Source of the DNA: Epiperipatus broadwayi
Lineage: Eukaryota > Onychophora > Udeonychophora > Euonychophora > Peripatidae
Direction: 5' to 3'
Length of the DNA stretch: 64,000 nucleotides
NCBI GenBank assembly: GCA_028023455.1
Contig: JAQFVV010000231.1
Span: 1,452,501-1,516,500, forward strand
Notes under the pieces: generated by a model
Told to the model about the DNA's origin: nothing
The model's database searches: none
The model's input: the letters and a program-made list of their open reading frames with translations, nothing else
Shown: positions 32,743 through 45,894 of the stretch, piece after piece
Layout: each line of letters starts with the position of its first letter
Numbering within the stretch: position 1 is the first letter of the stretch
Program-made: the position numbers and the translations under genes

Positions 32743-34399
32743 GGAAACAGTTTGTGTACGCATAAAGAATTGAAATGATGTGATGTTTGATGATTTAATA
32801 ACATACAAATAGTTAAAATATTATTGAGAATGATAATACTTTGTGTAAAATCTAACACAAACAAACTATTTTAAATGCAAAAGTCTTCAATACACATTGT
32901 AGTTCCTGTTCTTAAAAAAGCATGCACATAACTTACAATGAGACTGTTTATATTGCTTATCTATTCTTCAATAATGTTATGCACTATTAGGACAATGCTT
33001 TCAGATCTCATACAAAATATAAATACAAATTTAAATATAAAAAGGAAAATACTTATTTTATTGCAACTCAACCCATAACCTTGTAAAATTTACTGAAGTC
33101 ACTAAATAATTAAAAAATATAATATGAAGTTAATAATAAAACAAAAAATAAAATTAATATATCTTTTTCTCTAGCACAATAAATAAAATAACCTGTCATA
33201 TATTTCCATATTTTTTGCATTACACTTTAAAAGTCTTATATTCAACATTTTATGTTAGTGTTAAATCCTTATCTTATGTTATAAATCAATAAATTGTACT
33301 TGATATATTGAAAATATGTATTCACAAATGAAAAATATCCTTGTTGCAAACATAGGGAAAAAACTGAAATATGTATTAAGAAGACTTTTTATTGGATGAT
33401 TAATTCCACACTGCAGATAGAAAAAATAAGTTATTTCTTAATTAAACTTCATTACTAAAACCCAAATGAATTATCATTAAATCATCATAAAAATGGTCTG
33501 AGCTCTTTTCTTGACTTGTCTTTTTAAAAGGAAGCAAATTTAAATTAAATCTAAGCAGAATCATAAATATGTTTATTTTTAAAAAAAATACTATATAAAT
33601 GTTTTGTAAAAATAATCATAAATATTTAAATAAACTATGAAAAATATTAAAAAAATTCCATCAAAATCACAAAATAAATGTTATAACCTGAGAACAAAGA
33701 ATCAACCAATCAACAGCTTCTTTGGCTCTTTTGTAGCAAATTCTCTTCTGTACACTAGTGACATTTTACATTTTTGTAAACTAATAAATAAATATATATT
33801 TACAATCAAATGAACACAAAATTGGCAAAATAGTGCTCCAGATAGCCAGAGAAAAGTCAAAATCAGTCAAAAATGGTAATTGGATCACCAATATTGCAAA
33901 ATTGTAGCATAAAGTAGCAATAAATATGCTGGACTGATATCGTGCAAGTTTATTTTTTATCTGTTGTTTATTACTCTGAGACATAAAGACTAATCATCCA
34001 ACTACGCTACAAATTTGCAACTTTCATTTTTGCTTACTTAATAGTAAATAAAAAAAGGCAAAATCAAACTTTAATCACTATTTTCTTTAAATACATTTTC
34101 TCTTATTTTATTGCAGTATTAATATAAATGATAGTATAAATTTCTTCGTTTTCATTTACAGTGGAGCTGCAAACTACAGTAGAACTAATTATGCAACTTC
34201 AATTATATACTATCCAAAGAAAAATGTAAATAAACAAACAAAAATGTAAATAAAAAAAACATTAACATTTGCAGATTTTATATTCAAGCAATCATTTTCC
34301 CCTCTGAATGCTGTACCTGATTATGTTGAAAGCACATACATCTTGTTCTTTTCTTATTATCCTTTCTGAATATAATGTATGGTATTTTAGAACATACTT
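32743..34399. other. AT-rich intergenic DNA, no gene recognised
   Basis: Mostly A/T with short open frames lacking recognisable features. The first 70 bp continue the family B right flank (GATGTGATGTTTGATGATTT). Confidence 0.5.
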
Positions 34400-34692
34400 A
34401 AAGCAAGAAAAACTCTCCATACAGTAGTGCCACTCAATGCAAGCTAGAGTAATCAGTGGATGCCAGAAGGCTTGTGAATAAAATTGCTATCTAGTGCCTA
34501 CTCATCCAATATTCCCCAACTAGTTTCTGGTTTGTGGCCTTCATCAGTGAGGAGCCTTGGATCTGAATCTAGTTTGGGAATATTGGATGAGTAGGCACTA
34601 GACAGGGATTTTATGCACAGGCCTTCTGTTATCCATTGATTACTCTGGCTTGCACTGCATGGCACTACTGTATGGAGAGTTTTGCCTGTTTT
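34400..34692. mobile_element. Foldback/MITE family B copy, 293 bp
   Basis: Left AAAACTCTCCATACAGTAGT and right ACTACTGTATGGAGAGTTTT are perfect complements. CCTACTCATCCAATATTCCC and GGGAATATTGGATGAGTAGG pair near the centre, giving an almost full-length hairpin. Confidence 0.85.
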
Positions 34693-35686
34693 AATAAGTT
34701 ATGAGCAAGCATGAGAAATGGTGATCATGTGATGTTTAGTGGTTTAACATACTTAAAGGCATAATAATGACTAAAAAATAAAAGAGATTACAATTTCTTA
34801 ATAGAATAGTCAATTATGTTTCTATAAGAGAAAAAAGTTATTTATTTTTAAAATAAAAATATAATACTTAACCTTGCTTCAGTGAATGCGTGAGTAAACT
34901 ACACTCAATAAAATATATGCAAATGTATAAAATATATGCAAATGTATCCAATTCAATTCCTTATTAACAAATATGTTATTTTTTAAAATTTTGTTTATAC
35001 ATACATATAAAAAACATCTGTCTTATATATGTGTGTACATGTTGAAAAGTGTTGTACACTTGCAGTTCAATTAACAATACACACTCTATTTGAATCTATG
35101 TTTATCAGCAAAACATGAGCTATTATAATCTATATACATTGAGTGTGAGGAGGGCTTAGAACAAAATATATCATACTTAAGCAAGAAAGCTGCATGTTTT
35201 TTTTTATCAATGTATCTTTCCCTTAATTCAATCCTATCACAACCATCCATCAGCCCAGGAGTCAAATCAACCTCTCATAGTAAAGTTACATTAAAAACAT
35301 ACACTTTTTTAAGTAATCCCTAGATCACATTACATTTTAATTCGATACAAATATTATTTTTTGAAATACTTAAACCCAACTTCATACAATATGTATTTAA
35401 ATATATTTCAAGCTTCTATTCCATCACACATTACTGACACATATGATCAAAGATATGTCAAAATGATAAGCGATCCCAAATATATCACTATATATAAAAT
35501 CCATGTGAATATTTGTCCGTAACACTGTGATGTTTCCTGTGAATGTTTGTCTGCAAGGTAGTCACACATTTCCTGTGAATGTTGGCTATCATCTGTCAAA
35601 TTATTACAAAGAATATTTTAATTTCAAATTTCTTTTACCATTAATAAATATGTAAGAGTTAATACACTTGGCACATATAGTGAAAT
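34693..35686. other. Intergenic DNA, no gene recognised
   Basis: The first 60 bp (GAGAAATGGTGATCATGTGATGTTTAGTGG) are the shared right flank of family B. The remainder is AT-rich, with a small direct repeat TTTCCTGTGAATGTT at about 35527 and 35570. Confidence 0.5.
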
Positions 35687-35830
35687 TAAAATTCATTAGT
35701 TGAAATAATTACTCCTCAAGGCTAAGCGCTTTCAGAGATTCCTTCTCCATATTCAAAGACTATGAATATGGAGAAGAAATCTCTGAAAGCACTTTGCCGT
35801 GAGGAATAATTATTTCAACTAATGAATTTT
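35687..35830. mobile_element. 144-bp palindromic element
   Basis: Arms AAAATTCATTAGTTGAAATA and TATTTCAACTAATGAATTTT pair through CTTTCAGAGATT / AATCTCTGAAAG and TCTCCATATTC / GAATATGGAGA to a tiny central loop. Near-perfect hairpin; a short MITE or foldback. Confidence 0.8.
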
Positions 35831-36305
35831 AAAGAATATTATAATAATTATGCTATTAATAGTTATCATTATCAGGCTGTCAAATTCACATATCAAATAT
35901 AACAAGTATGTTTAAAAATTTAAATTTTTAATTTAGAAACTTAATTTGCATTTTATTCAAAGCAAGTAATTTTGCAAAGCAAAAAAAAATTTGTTAAAGC
36001 AAACGACTAAAAAAAAAAGCTAAGTAATTCCGCCATTAATTAACCATAATACAAAAATGACACCCTTTAAGCCGGGTACATTTATCACATTTATTTATAT
36101 AATATTAAAAGTCTTTTGTTTAATTAACATTAAATCTTAAAAAAAAATGTTAAAGTAACCAATTAAAAAAAAAAGATAACTTTTCCAAAGGTAAGAAACA
36201 ATGGCCTTTTAGGTCGGCTAGAAAGTAATTCCACCATTAATAAACCGTAATGCAAAAATGATGACCTTCGTACATTTATCACATTTATTTATATAACGTC
36301 AAAAT

Positions 36306-36463
36306 AATATATATTAAGGCTATAACCTTAAGAATATGCACCTGAAAAAATGACAATAGGGACCTCTTGTCTTTTAAATAAATCTTGTGTTAAAGATTTG
36401 CAGAGGTCCCTAATGTCATTTTTTCAGGTGCATAGTCTTAAGGTTATAGCCTTAATATATATT
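36306..36463. mobile_element. 158-bp palindromic element (family F)
   Basis: Ends AATATATATTAAGGCTATAA and its exact complement. The inner arms GCACCTGAAAAAATGACA and GGGACCTCT pair, with about 35 unpaired bases in the middle. A relative is at 37408-37590. Confidence 0.85.
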
Positions 36464-36849
36464 ACTTTATGTAACGAGTATGCACTTTACAAATTTAATT
36501 ATTATAACATCAAAACGTTATGTTTAATTTATATTAAATCTTTAAAAAAAATGGTTATAGTGACCAATTATAAAAAATGAGGTCTTTAAGGTTGGGTACA
36601 TCAGGTATAAATAATATTTTAAATACTCCATAGCTATGTTCTTTCAGCCACATTTCTATTTAATAGATAGAAGTACATTACTATATGAAATAAAAATTCA
36701 AAAATAAAATTCAAATTTTAATATCCAAAAATATTAAAATTAACATTTACTGCTTCTTAATATTTATGTTATATTCATATGTCAGGTGAAAATTGAGTTA
36801 CTAGGCAACAAAATAACAATTACCAGGATATAAGAAATATAATTTAATA

Positions 36850-38110
36850 AATCAATACATCCATATGTACCCATCTTTTTTCTTTCAAAATGCGCCACTA
36901 ATTCCAATATTTAAATAATTCTCCATATAATTTTTCTTTAAAATTCTCATTCTGCTTTATGAATCAAATTTCTTTTCTATATCCATATAAACAGTATACC
37001 ATTCTATGTCTCCACCTATGTTTCAATCAAAAAAAAATTCTATATTCACATATAAAATATATCATTTTAAAATTACATCTATGTTACAACCATCTTCTGT
37101 AATCATTTTCAAGGTTCATTTCCATTCTTCAAATACAATCTGAAGTAAAAAAAAAAAAAGTGTATTTGAAGAATAAAAATAAATCTTGAAATTGGCTTTC
37201 CCACTATTTTATTTGTATCTATATTATCCATAATCATATTTGAACTCCTAATATCATTTCTTTTCATATCTATTTCCAACCATGCATCTTTATTTTTATG
37301 TACATTTGACTCCATTCTTCTTTAGCTTAATAAAATTTATTACAAAATTAATCAATCTAATATTATAAATTTATTTAAATGCACATTGAGTACATAAGTA
37401 ATATTTACTAAGGTTGTAAACCTTAAGAATATGCACATGAAAATGTCAAGGTAGGGACCTCTACAGGTCTTAACCACAAGCTTACGCTTTGGAAGAAAAG
37501 AGGGGAACTTTCTTTACTTCAATCTACTTTCTCTTCCAAAGCATAAGCTTGTGGTTAAGACCTATAGAGGTCTCTACCTTCACATTCTCAATCTAATATT
37601 TTACATTTTCTTTCTAATAAGCATAATCTTACTTTTTAAAATAAATCTATATTTCTAATGACCACAGCCCCACACATCTAAAAACAACATCATTAATATC
37701 ACACCAACATTTTAACCTTCACATATTTTATTAAAATGTACTGCAGTATCAAACCTTGGTAATAAACCTACTGATCCCTATTTCTCTATTACGTTCCTTC
37801 AAACTCCTAACAATATCCCAAAAGGACTTATCATTTCTTCAGTACCCAAGTACCGCTATTTACATCATTATTTGTCTTCACTATCACTGAATAGTATTAT
37901 CTTTATTTGTTTTTCCTAATATCTTAATAACTAAAATTACAGCTCCTGTCAAACACACTCTTACATTCTTCTCTCTATCCTTTATATCTAACATATTCTT
38001 ATAATTTTGTGACTCCCTACTAATTCATTCCCACATACTTTCTCTGTAGCATATCAGCCTGTAAATCAGTTTTCACTGTTTGCATACCCTCTCAAATCAA
38101 TTGTAACAAA
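36850..38110 (-). pseudogene. Non-LTR retrotransposon remnant, interrupted by a palindromic element
   Basis: The minus strand near 36960-37030 reads WYTVYMDIEKKFDS, the reverse transcriptase block that appears as YMVFIDIEKACN in the copy at 12960-14700. Upstream, about 37780-37900 gives GTWVLKK, SFWDIVRSLKERNREIGIS, a plausible linker before the palm. The family F palindrome at 37408-37590 sits inside it. All frames are broken. Confidence 0.5.
37408..37590. mobile_element. Palindromic element, family F relative
   Basis: The left arm shares AACCTTAAGAATATGCAC and TAGGGACCTCT with 36306-36463. Here the arms extend with CTTAACCACAAGCTTACGC / GCATAAGCTTGTGGTTAAG. Confidence 0.75.
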
Positions 38111-38609
38111 ATCATCTATTAAAATATTTTTTTAGATCGCAATTTACTAATAATGTCGACATCAAAATTTGAAGTTAATTTCCAAGCACATTATACTTCT
38201 TGAATAACGAATACGAGAGGCAGCACCCAGTGATAACACTTATGTCGCATCGCATCGCACGTAAATAAATTTTACATTCTAGCACAGATATATGTAAATG
38301 TGTGTTCGTTAAAAAACTTTTTTTTAAAATCTAGTTTAGCTTCATACAACATGACATTTTATAAGAAATTCACACTTTTTTTAAGGTGCCATAAGGAAAA
38401 ACAACTTTTTTTTTTTTAATCTAATATTTTTTAAGCAAGGTTTTTTTTTTAATATTATTATTTATAAAAATTTATTGATTTTATCAACAAGAAAAGTGCC
38501 ACTGGTTGTTTCATTGTTATTCTAAATCGCGTTCAAATTACGTGTATTGAAAGAGAAAAAAAATCACAAGTAATACCAGTAGTAACGTGATTAGTTAGCA
38601 AATTATTCT
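38111..38609. other. AT-rich DNA with T/A homopolymers
   Basis: Poly-T runs at 38318-38325, 38407-38419 and 38441-38450. Nothing recognised. Confidence 0.5.
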
Positions 38610-38790
38610 GCTCTTACAACTTTTATGCCTTCTAGCGTAAGCTTTAGTAATCAATAAATGCTAAGTAATAGTGCTTATTAAATCCTTATCCAATGGTAGC
38701 CAATTCAAATATCTTCTGACTAGTTTCTAGCTTATGGTTCTCAGCAATGAAGAGGTTTTACATTTTTTTGGCCAATGCCCTTGGACTTTG
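38610..38790. repeat. Partial copy of the foldback at 39004-39434
   Basis: Shares GCCTTCTAGCGTAAGCTTTAGTAATCA.. and GACTAGTTTCTAGCTTATGG.. with the left arm of that element. Confidence 0.6.
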
Positions 38791-39003
38791 TAGACGCAAT
38801 ACATTTTTCCTTTATGTTATGTTACCAAGCTACCAGCCCAAATTAAAAAGCATTATTAATTGTTTCAATCCAAGCTTAACTGATTGCATAGTTATATAAA
38901 TATAACACTAGTTCAGTTTGTATACATCATAGTGGGTGACCTTAGTATTTTTATAATCTTAGAAATTATATTCTTTGGAAAGAATTAGTACAAAACCATG
39001 TAA

Positions 39004-39434
39004 TCAACAAAACATCACATGACCCTTGCATTACACATTGCTATTTATTAACAAATTCTTTAACTCTACTTCTTTAGTGCCACCTAGTGTAAGGTTTGGT
39101 AATCAGTTAATGCTAGATGGTGGTGCCTAATAAATCTTTATTCCACACTGCTATTTACGAAGATCACCAGACTAGTTTTCAGCTTAGGGCTTTTTATGAG
39201 TGAGATTTTTGAACAGCACACTTAGATATTTTGATCCAAGATATCTAGTCATAAGCTAGAACTTTGTCTGGAAATATTGGAATAGGATAGCCATGGATAA
39301 ACATTTATAAACCACTACCATCTAGCATCTATTGATTATTAAAGTTTCCACTAAATGGCATGAATGGAGTGAGGATAGAAGAATTTGCTATTGAATAAGA
39401 ATGTGTAAGCAAAGGTCATGTGATATCTTGTTGA
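39004..39434. mobile_element. 431-bp foldback, distant relative of family B
   Basis: Terminal inverted repeats TCAACAAAACATCACATGAC and GTCATGTGATATCTTGTTGA. The inner arms carry AGTGCCACCTAGTG, ATGCTAGATGGTGGT and CCAGACTAGTTTTCAGCT with complements opposite. The CACATGACC end and CTAGTTTCTAGCTTGTGG centre also appear in family B. Confidence 0.75.
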
Positions 39435-39714
39435 TCATTGATATCTTAGCAGCTTTGCACCAATTCTTGCAAAAGAATAAAGGTGCATAAGGTAGTAAAA
39501 AAAATTAAGCTTGTCATACTATATAGAAAGTTTCAAATCTATATAACTATGCAGGCAAATAAGTTTAGTTTGAAAAAAAATTAACAAGTTTTTCAATTTG
39601 AGTTGGCAGCTTGATAGTACAGCAACAAATCAAAAATAGCTGCTAGGGGAAAGCTGCATTAGTGCCAAAAATGTTTAAGTTCAGTATTCAAAAAATTCAA
39701 AAAAGCTATGACTG

Positions 39715-39926
39715 ATAGAAACCATAAGGTGAAACTAATCTGGGAGTATTTGGATGGAACAGCCCTGAATAAGGAGTTATTAAGCACTACCATCTGGGAA
39801 CTATCAATTACTAAAGCTTACACTAGATGGCATAAAAGTAGTGAGAATAAAAGAATATTCTAATGAATAGCAATGTGCGAGATAAGGTCATGTGATATTT
39901 GTGGGTCATGTGATATTTTGTTGATT
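39715..39926. repeat. Half copy of the 39004-39434 foldback
   Basis: The right arm only: ACTACCATCTGGGAACTATC, AAAGCTTACACTAGATGGCA and GGTCATGTGATATTTTGTTGA. The terminal GGTCATGTGATATT is duplicated at 39877 and 39903. Confidence 0.65.
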
Positions 39927-40489
39927 TAGTGTGATTACTATAATAAGTATGTATTCTAATTGTACTATTGCCGTAAATAAGTGTTTGTTATAAGTTGCCT
40001 GCACAAACACAAATAGGAACAGCAATGCCATAGAGTACTGCAGTCAAACGACAAACCTTAATCATCATCATCAGATGGAAATGCCATTACTTGCAATCTC
40101 CTTAAACACAAATTCTAACAGATCAGTTTTTGAGAGTATTTATGGTTCACTGGTGTGCTTACACCTGCTGCACTCATGATTTAAGATTTGAATTTGAAAT
40201 GGATTAATTTTGAAATGACTTAATTTCAAAACCAGACTTAGGATTCAGCCTTCAGGCAATCAGCTTATAACCAACCTGTTATTTGAAATTGGCAGAAAGT
40301 AGATGTAAAGGTAGTAACCTCAGGTTAATCCAGATTACTCTAGACAGAGAATAGAGTAATATATATATATATATATATCAGTATTGAATCCATAGATACT
40401 TCTAATTTTAGTGTTACACCCTTGTGTCACAATTCAGAATTTGGCTATTATATTATTGTATATAGTAGAGGGCGATTAAATCATCTAAT
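39927..40489. other. Intergenic DNA, no gene recognised
   Basis: No ORF or repeat recognised apart from a (TA)n at 40360-40377. Confidence 0.5.
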
Positions 40490-40685
40490 TTTTATTATTA
40501 TTATTATTATTATTGTTGTTGTTGTTGTTGTTGTTGTTGTTCTTCTTCTTCTTCTTTTTCTTCTTATTATTATTATTATTGTTGTTGTTCTTCTTCTTAT
40601 TATTATTGTTGTTGTTGTTGTTGTTCTTCTTCTTCTTTTTCTTCTTCTTCTTCTTCTTATTATTATTGTTGTTGTTGTTGTTGTT

Positions 40686-40765
<80 letters not shown>

Positions 40766-40785
40766 GATGATGATGATGACGATTG
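40490..40785. repeat. TTA/TTG/TTC/GAT trinucleotide mosaic
   Basis: Nearly 300 bp of pure TTN triplets in blocks: TTA, TTG, TTC, TTA, TTG, TTC and so on, ending in (TTA)n and (ATG)n. Every frame is open, producing homopolymer peptides (L, F, N, K and others). These are not genes. Confidence 0.95.
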
Positions 40786-40999
40786 TGACTGCATTGCTTT
40801 GTGTTGTTAATAAAACTTGTCAATACTTCATGAACAGTTTAGATTCAAATTAACACATAACGCACCTACACACACATAAATAATAAAGCACCAATATATA
40901 AACAAGAAAAAGACAAATCACCATTAAACTCATTTCTATGTAAATAAAATAAAAAAATCAAAATAAAAGCATATAAAAGTTAATGATTATATAAACCAC

Positions 41000-41810
41000 C
41001 CTCTACTTCTAAACTTCTCCAAAGCAAACCCTTCCATCAACATATGTTTATGGAAAAATACAATCCAGTTTACAATAAATTAAACCTTACATACTTTTTC
41101 CTACATCTATAAGGTAGTTTCGTTTCATATACTACATCTATAATCTCAAATTAATTTTCCTCAAGGCATTTCTCGTTTTATTTCAAATTTCATATTTTTC
41201 CTTCCGCACTAAATATCTCATTCCGATGTATATATTTTTTCAGCTTTCGCTCTAATTTCTTACAATAATTTTACAATGTTAATCCTTATTTAACTTCTTA
41301 TGATTTTACTATCTTAATCAATCTTATTTTTTTAATTACAATATAATATTCTTTAAGACTTTCATACCATCTATCCAAATACAGTTCTCTAATTAAGTAA
41401 GAGTTCCATGCTTCCATTTATGCCAAACTTTTATACAGGTTGAATATCCATTCAGATACATGCTAAAACATAAAATGCTGTACTGAAAAATGAAAATATT
41501 GTTTTTAAAAATATGAAAAACAAACACTACAAGTCACATAAAGGGAGCATGGCACATACAATTAATGAAATCTACGTTGACGTCAGTAATCCAAAGTTCT
41601 GAATTTTTTGGCAGCTTGTATATGACAAAAAATACTTTTGTGATTTCCAATTTCCATACTTCTGGTATTATATACGTAGGTGAGAGACTATACATTTAAA
41701 TTCTCTATAGAATGCTTTCATTACTTTGGCTATCTTTAATGTCTCCCTCTCTTACATTACTCCCATAAAAAAATACCAAACAATATGGATGTAATATTCT
41801 ATTGGAGTTT
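41000..41810 (-). pseudogene. Possible LINE linker-region remnant
   Basis: Minus-strand pieces read IIPEVWKLEITKVFF (about 41630-41690; LINEs often have IPE-WR before the palm), RERETLKIAKVMKAFYREF (after a one-base shift, about 41690-41770), and lysine-rich NYCKKLERKLKKYI (about 41230-41290). Consistent with the segment between endonuclease and reverse transcriptase, but no catalytic motif is visible. Weak call. Confidence 0.35.
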
Positions 41811-42615
41811 TCGTGAAAAACCAATCTTCTTCATTCTTTTCACCTCTTATCACTGAATAAAAAGTACTTCCCAAATAATGTTGTTGTTTTGGGTTTTTTT
41901 TACAAATAAATGGTAAAAAAAAAAAATCTGTATATTTAAAATATGTAATGGTATGGATGAAAGGAGTGAGATAGGAAGATGGGAAATCGTCATCATCCCC
42001 ACAGAGTAGTCATAGTCATCAATGAGGACTGAATAAATATAAAAGTATAAAATAAATCTAAGCAAAAAGACCAGCAAAGAATAACATAGTAGTTATACTA
42101 ATAATAAGTATAAACTATATAACCAGCATTATACAGAATAATAATCAAATCATCAATAATCAGTTATCAATCAATAAACTACAGTTGATCCTGTGACTGG
42201 ATTTAAAAGAGATGTGCTACAAATAGGTTACTTATCCAGCCATATCCAAAATTAGGGCAGAAATACAACACAATACTTTGGATGCACATATTAAGTGCTA
42301 ATCCATCACTCATAATCTGGGACACTAATCCAACATGCTGATCACTGTCAATGCTCTGGCCATATACTACCATTAGTGTACTGACCAACTATAAATTAAA
42401 TTTGTAGTAAAACAAACAAAATGTAATGAACTTTAAATGTAATAAATACCTTTGTGCCATCCAGAGTTATCATCTGGATGTCCAAATGCAAACATAAACC
42501 CTTTTATCTATATACCAATCAGTATTGCTCTAAATTAACTCAAGAAGTGAGAATCCAAAGGACTGTGATTGTGAACAAGAGAAAGATTTTAATCTTTAAA
42601 AAAAAATGATGCTAA

Positions 42616-42646
<31 letters not shown>

Positions 42647-42667
42647 ATTTACTTATAATATATAGTT
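41811..42667. other. Intergenic DNA, no gene recognised
   Basis: AT-rich, with (TA)n at about 42622-42645. The open frame at 42203-42388 has no recognisable features. Confidence 0.5.
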
Positions 42668-42955
42668 ATAAGGGATTTGAACCCAGACTTTCAAGCTCCC
42701 TTCGGTGATCCAATCTATCTCATACAACCAATTTGTATGACCACACACATGTGAAAATCATAAATGATCTCCAATATGCACATTTCATACTGAACCAGCA
42801 CTCATCGTTTGGTCCAGATCATCATCTTCTACATACATATATAATCAGTGGTCAGTTATATTAAGATAGAAATCTTCAAACTTTCATGGAAAGGCTTCAA
42901 TATACTCTAACATCCAACTTTTCAGCATTTCATACCATTGAAAATCTGCTGATTG
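42668..42955 (-). repeat. Full-length family A1 hammerhead repeat, mutated core
   Basis: Minus strand from TTTTCAATGGTATGAAATGC (about 42950) to the B-box-like CTGGGTTCAAATCCC (about 42675). The core is AAACGATGA (complement 42802-42810), the same C3/U4 double change as at 24391. Stem II GTGCTGGTTCAGTAT and GAAA are kept. Confidence 0.75.
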
Positions 42956-45894
42956 AACACATAAAGTCCTTGATGATGCCAATATTATTGTCATCCCCAT
43001 GTTCACCTTAAGTTATTCTGATCCCTCATGTATAGGACCTTGTCCATTTAAACACACAGAAGAGGGATGAGAAGGATATAGGCTGAATCTGTAAAAATTT
43101 AAATATAGGTATACTTTATATCTCTGGAGTTTAGGATTCAAATCTCCTATAATACCTATGTTATAATATATAGATAGTTAGGTTAAATACTTAGCCTAAA
43201 AATGATTGGAAATGACCAGACAATAGGTCATTGGTAATGTTGCTAAGATTCTAGCCAGATTTCATAATTTATATGTTCCTCAATCATATTTAAAATGTCT
43301 TTTCATCCCACTGCATAATAAATCACCAAAGAAGAATTTATCAAATTAGTTCAAACTAAATCTTAAATCCATCTTTGTTCCGCATGACAGGTATCCAGAA
43401 GAAGTGCTATACATTTTGCAATTTGACCAAAGTGTGTATCTCTAAAACTGTTTGGGTTCCATAAACACATAATCAACTTTAAACAATTATCCCAAAGTAT
43501 ATATAATCTTTCCATCTCTATACTGTATCTGAGACAATTCACATACTCAGAGTCATGTGATTTGCACACTATTGCATTATATTTGATCATCTAAAACTAA
43601 AACAAATACAAAACAAGTGACAAAAAATGTTTTGTTTCAAATTTAGATTCCCTAAATTTTTAACCATAAATATCAACAAAATATTGACTTTCTGCTTTTT
43701 TCCCCACTTGCACAATAACATAGCATGGGTTTGTTTTCCAAACTATTAGTATGCCAAGCTTATTAAAAAATTTAAATTTAAGATACACATTCCATGAGCT
43801 TCTCAGATATATATATATATACACAAGATTTTCAAAAACAAAGCATCTTGAAATATTTACGTATTGTGTAAGTATATACTCATCAAAACTTAATTCATTC
43901 ATAGCCCAACATCACTACATATATAGACATGCTCAAACACAAACATATACTAAATCAATTTCTTATGAGCACTAATCCACTTCCAGTCACATCATTGAAC
44001 CTACGTCTGCCACTATCACATGCCTAGAGTCCAATGATGCCAAGCGTAAACTGAAAGAGACCTGCAACTTCATGAAGGATAAAAATACTGTTAACAAAAA
44101 AAGACTCCTGCATTCCCATTCCTAAAAAATAACTTACTTAAGCAAATAATTAGATATCCAATTGTGCAAATCACCCATTCATGTTTCTCTAATAATGCTG
44201 GCACGCTTCCCTCATTTCTTGATGCCATGACTATATTAATATAACTTAGTCGAAAGTGCACTAGCAAAAATTGTGAACTTTATTCAGATTTTAAGTATAT
44301 CTCATATATGTTTTTGTGTATAGTTATTTTCCATATTAATTCACTCTTTTGGATAACGTAGTTGCTAAAATATTAATATATGGTTTACCTAAAAGTTTAT
44401 TCTGGTTGCATTTTAGTTGTAATTAGATGTTGGAATATTTTTATCATATGTCAATCCCATAAGACAACTAATTAAGGCAATTCACAATATTTAGAAAATA
44501 TTCGGTATACTTGCCCTTAATAAAAAAGTGGTTAAACCAGAAGAACCCTCATAGATAAGTACACATAGGTTATTTAACACGATTTTGAAGTTACGCGATT
44601 CGTGTTTCACCGGAAGTCGAACTCTGATATTGCGCTATTACTTTAAATAATAAATTTCGCGCAGTTACGTTATATTGAAAGTAATAGCACATTATTGGAA
44701 TTTGACTTTCAACTTAGTAATTTCAATATTTTCAGTGCTTTATAATAATAAGATTTTATGCAATAATAAAATTAAAATCATGATTTCCACATTTTATGTA
44801 TACACACATTAAATTTTACAAGATTATAATGTAAATTTGTTCAAACATTGTGCGTGTTAATTTTGCATTTTAAATCACATTCTGTTTTTGCTTTTTAAAA
44901 AAGAACGTAATCAATTATTAATCATTTAGTGTCCACAAGTTTATTTTTAAAAGGTCGGTAATAGCAGTGGGCATAATTAAATTTGACAATTAAAAATTAA
45001 AATCTGATTTTTAATTGTAATTAACAATTTAAAAATTACTTATGGAGACTTGAAATAATCTGATGTGAAATTTGATTTTTAAACGGAATTGAAAATTAAA
45101 GACAAAAATAAGAATTTAATTTTTAGTTGTTAGTTTTAATTAAATTTTTCCCAGCAGTGGTGAATAAATGTCTTTTTATTATCATAAGTCTAAGTTCATA
45201 AACAATTAATAAAATCATTGTCTCAAAGATTAATTACTAATTATGTTGTCAACAGAAAAACATTAACACAACATGAGAGTGCAAATGAACGTGTGTTTCG
45301 GCAAATAGCGATAATAATTAAAACGTGTATAAAAAAATGTAAATTATCGTACTGTAAATTATGCATAAAAATTTATTATTTTGAATAAAATTAAATATTA
45401 TAGTTAAAAAAAGTTTGTCTTGTATCAATTTTTTTCAAATTTGAAATTTTTTATTAGTCATATTTTATTTCCTTATTTTTTTTTTGTGCGCGAATTTTAA
45501 AATAATTTTACTTTGGTGCTTTGCTTTTACGCGAATTTTGAAAAATCACAGACTGCATCCCCCCTTTTTCAATGTAAGTTACGTCTATTTTTGCACGATT
45601 TTGTTTGCACATGTTTTCTGAGGAACCTATCTATCGCGTAAAACGAGACCCAGGTGTATATGAAATTCTTTCCGATTGTTGTCTCTCATCTTAAATTCAA
45701 TATTTATAAATCTTAGAGTCTTTGATTTGATTCCCATATTGCTACTGACATTAATCAGGCCAGTGGCATCTGATAATGAGAGAAAATAATATCATGTGAC
45801 ATGTAGTGTTATATAACCTGTGTGCTATTATTAACAATTAAATAAATTTGGTTAAATAAAATTTGAACTTTTTTAAAGACTTCAAGTAATTAAT
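42956..45894. other. Intergenic DNA, no gene recognised
   Basis: Long AT-rich stretch with short open frames (43363-43590, 43660-43902) lacking recognisable domains. 44960-45140 is made of AATTAAAAATT-type inverted blocks. Confidence 0.5.

Noticed and set aside
40422-40853. Overlapping open frames of poly-Leu/Ile/Val/Phe and poly-Asn/Lys
   Set aside because: They are translations of the TTN trinucleotide mosaic; open in all frames and of no coding meaning.
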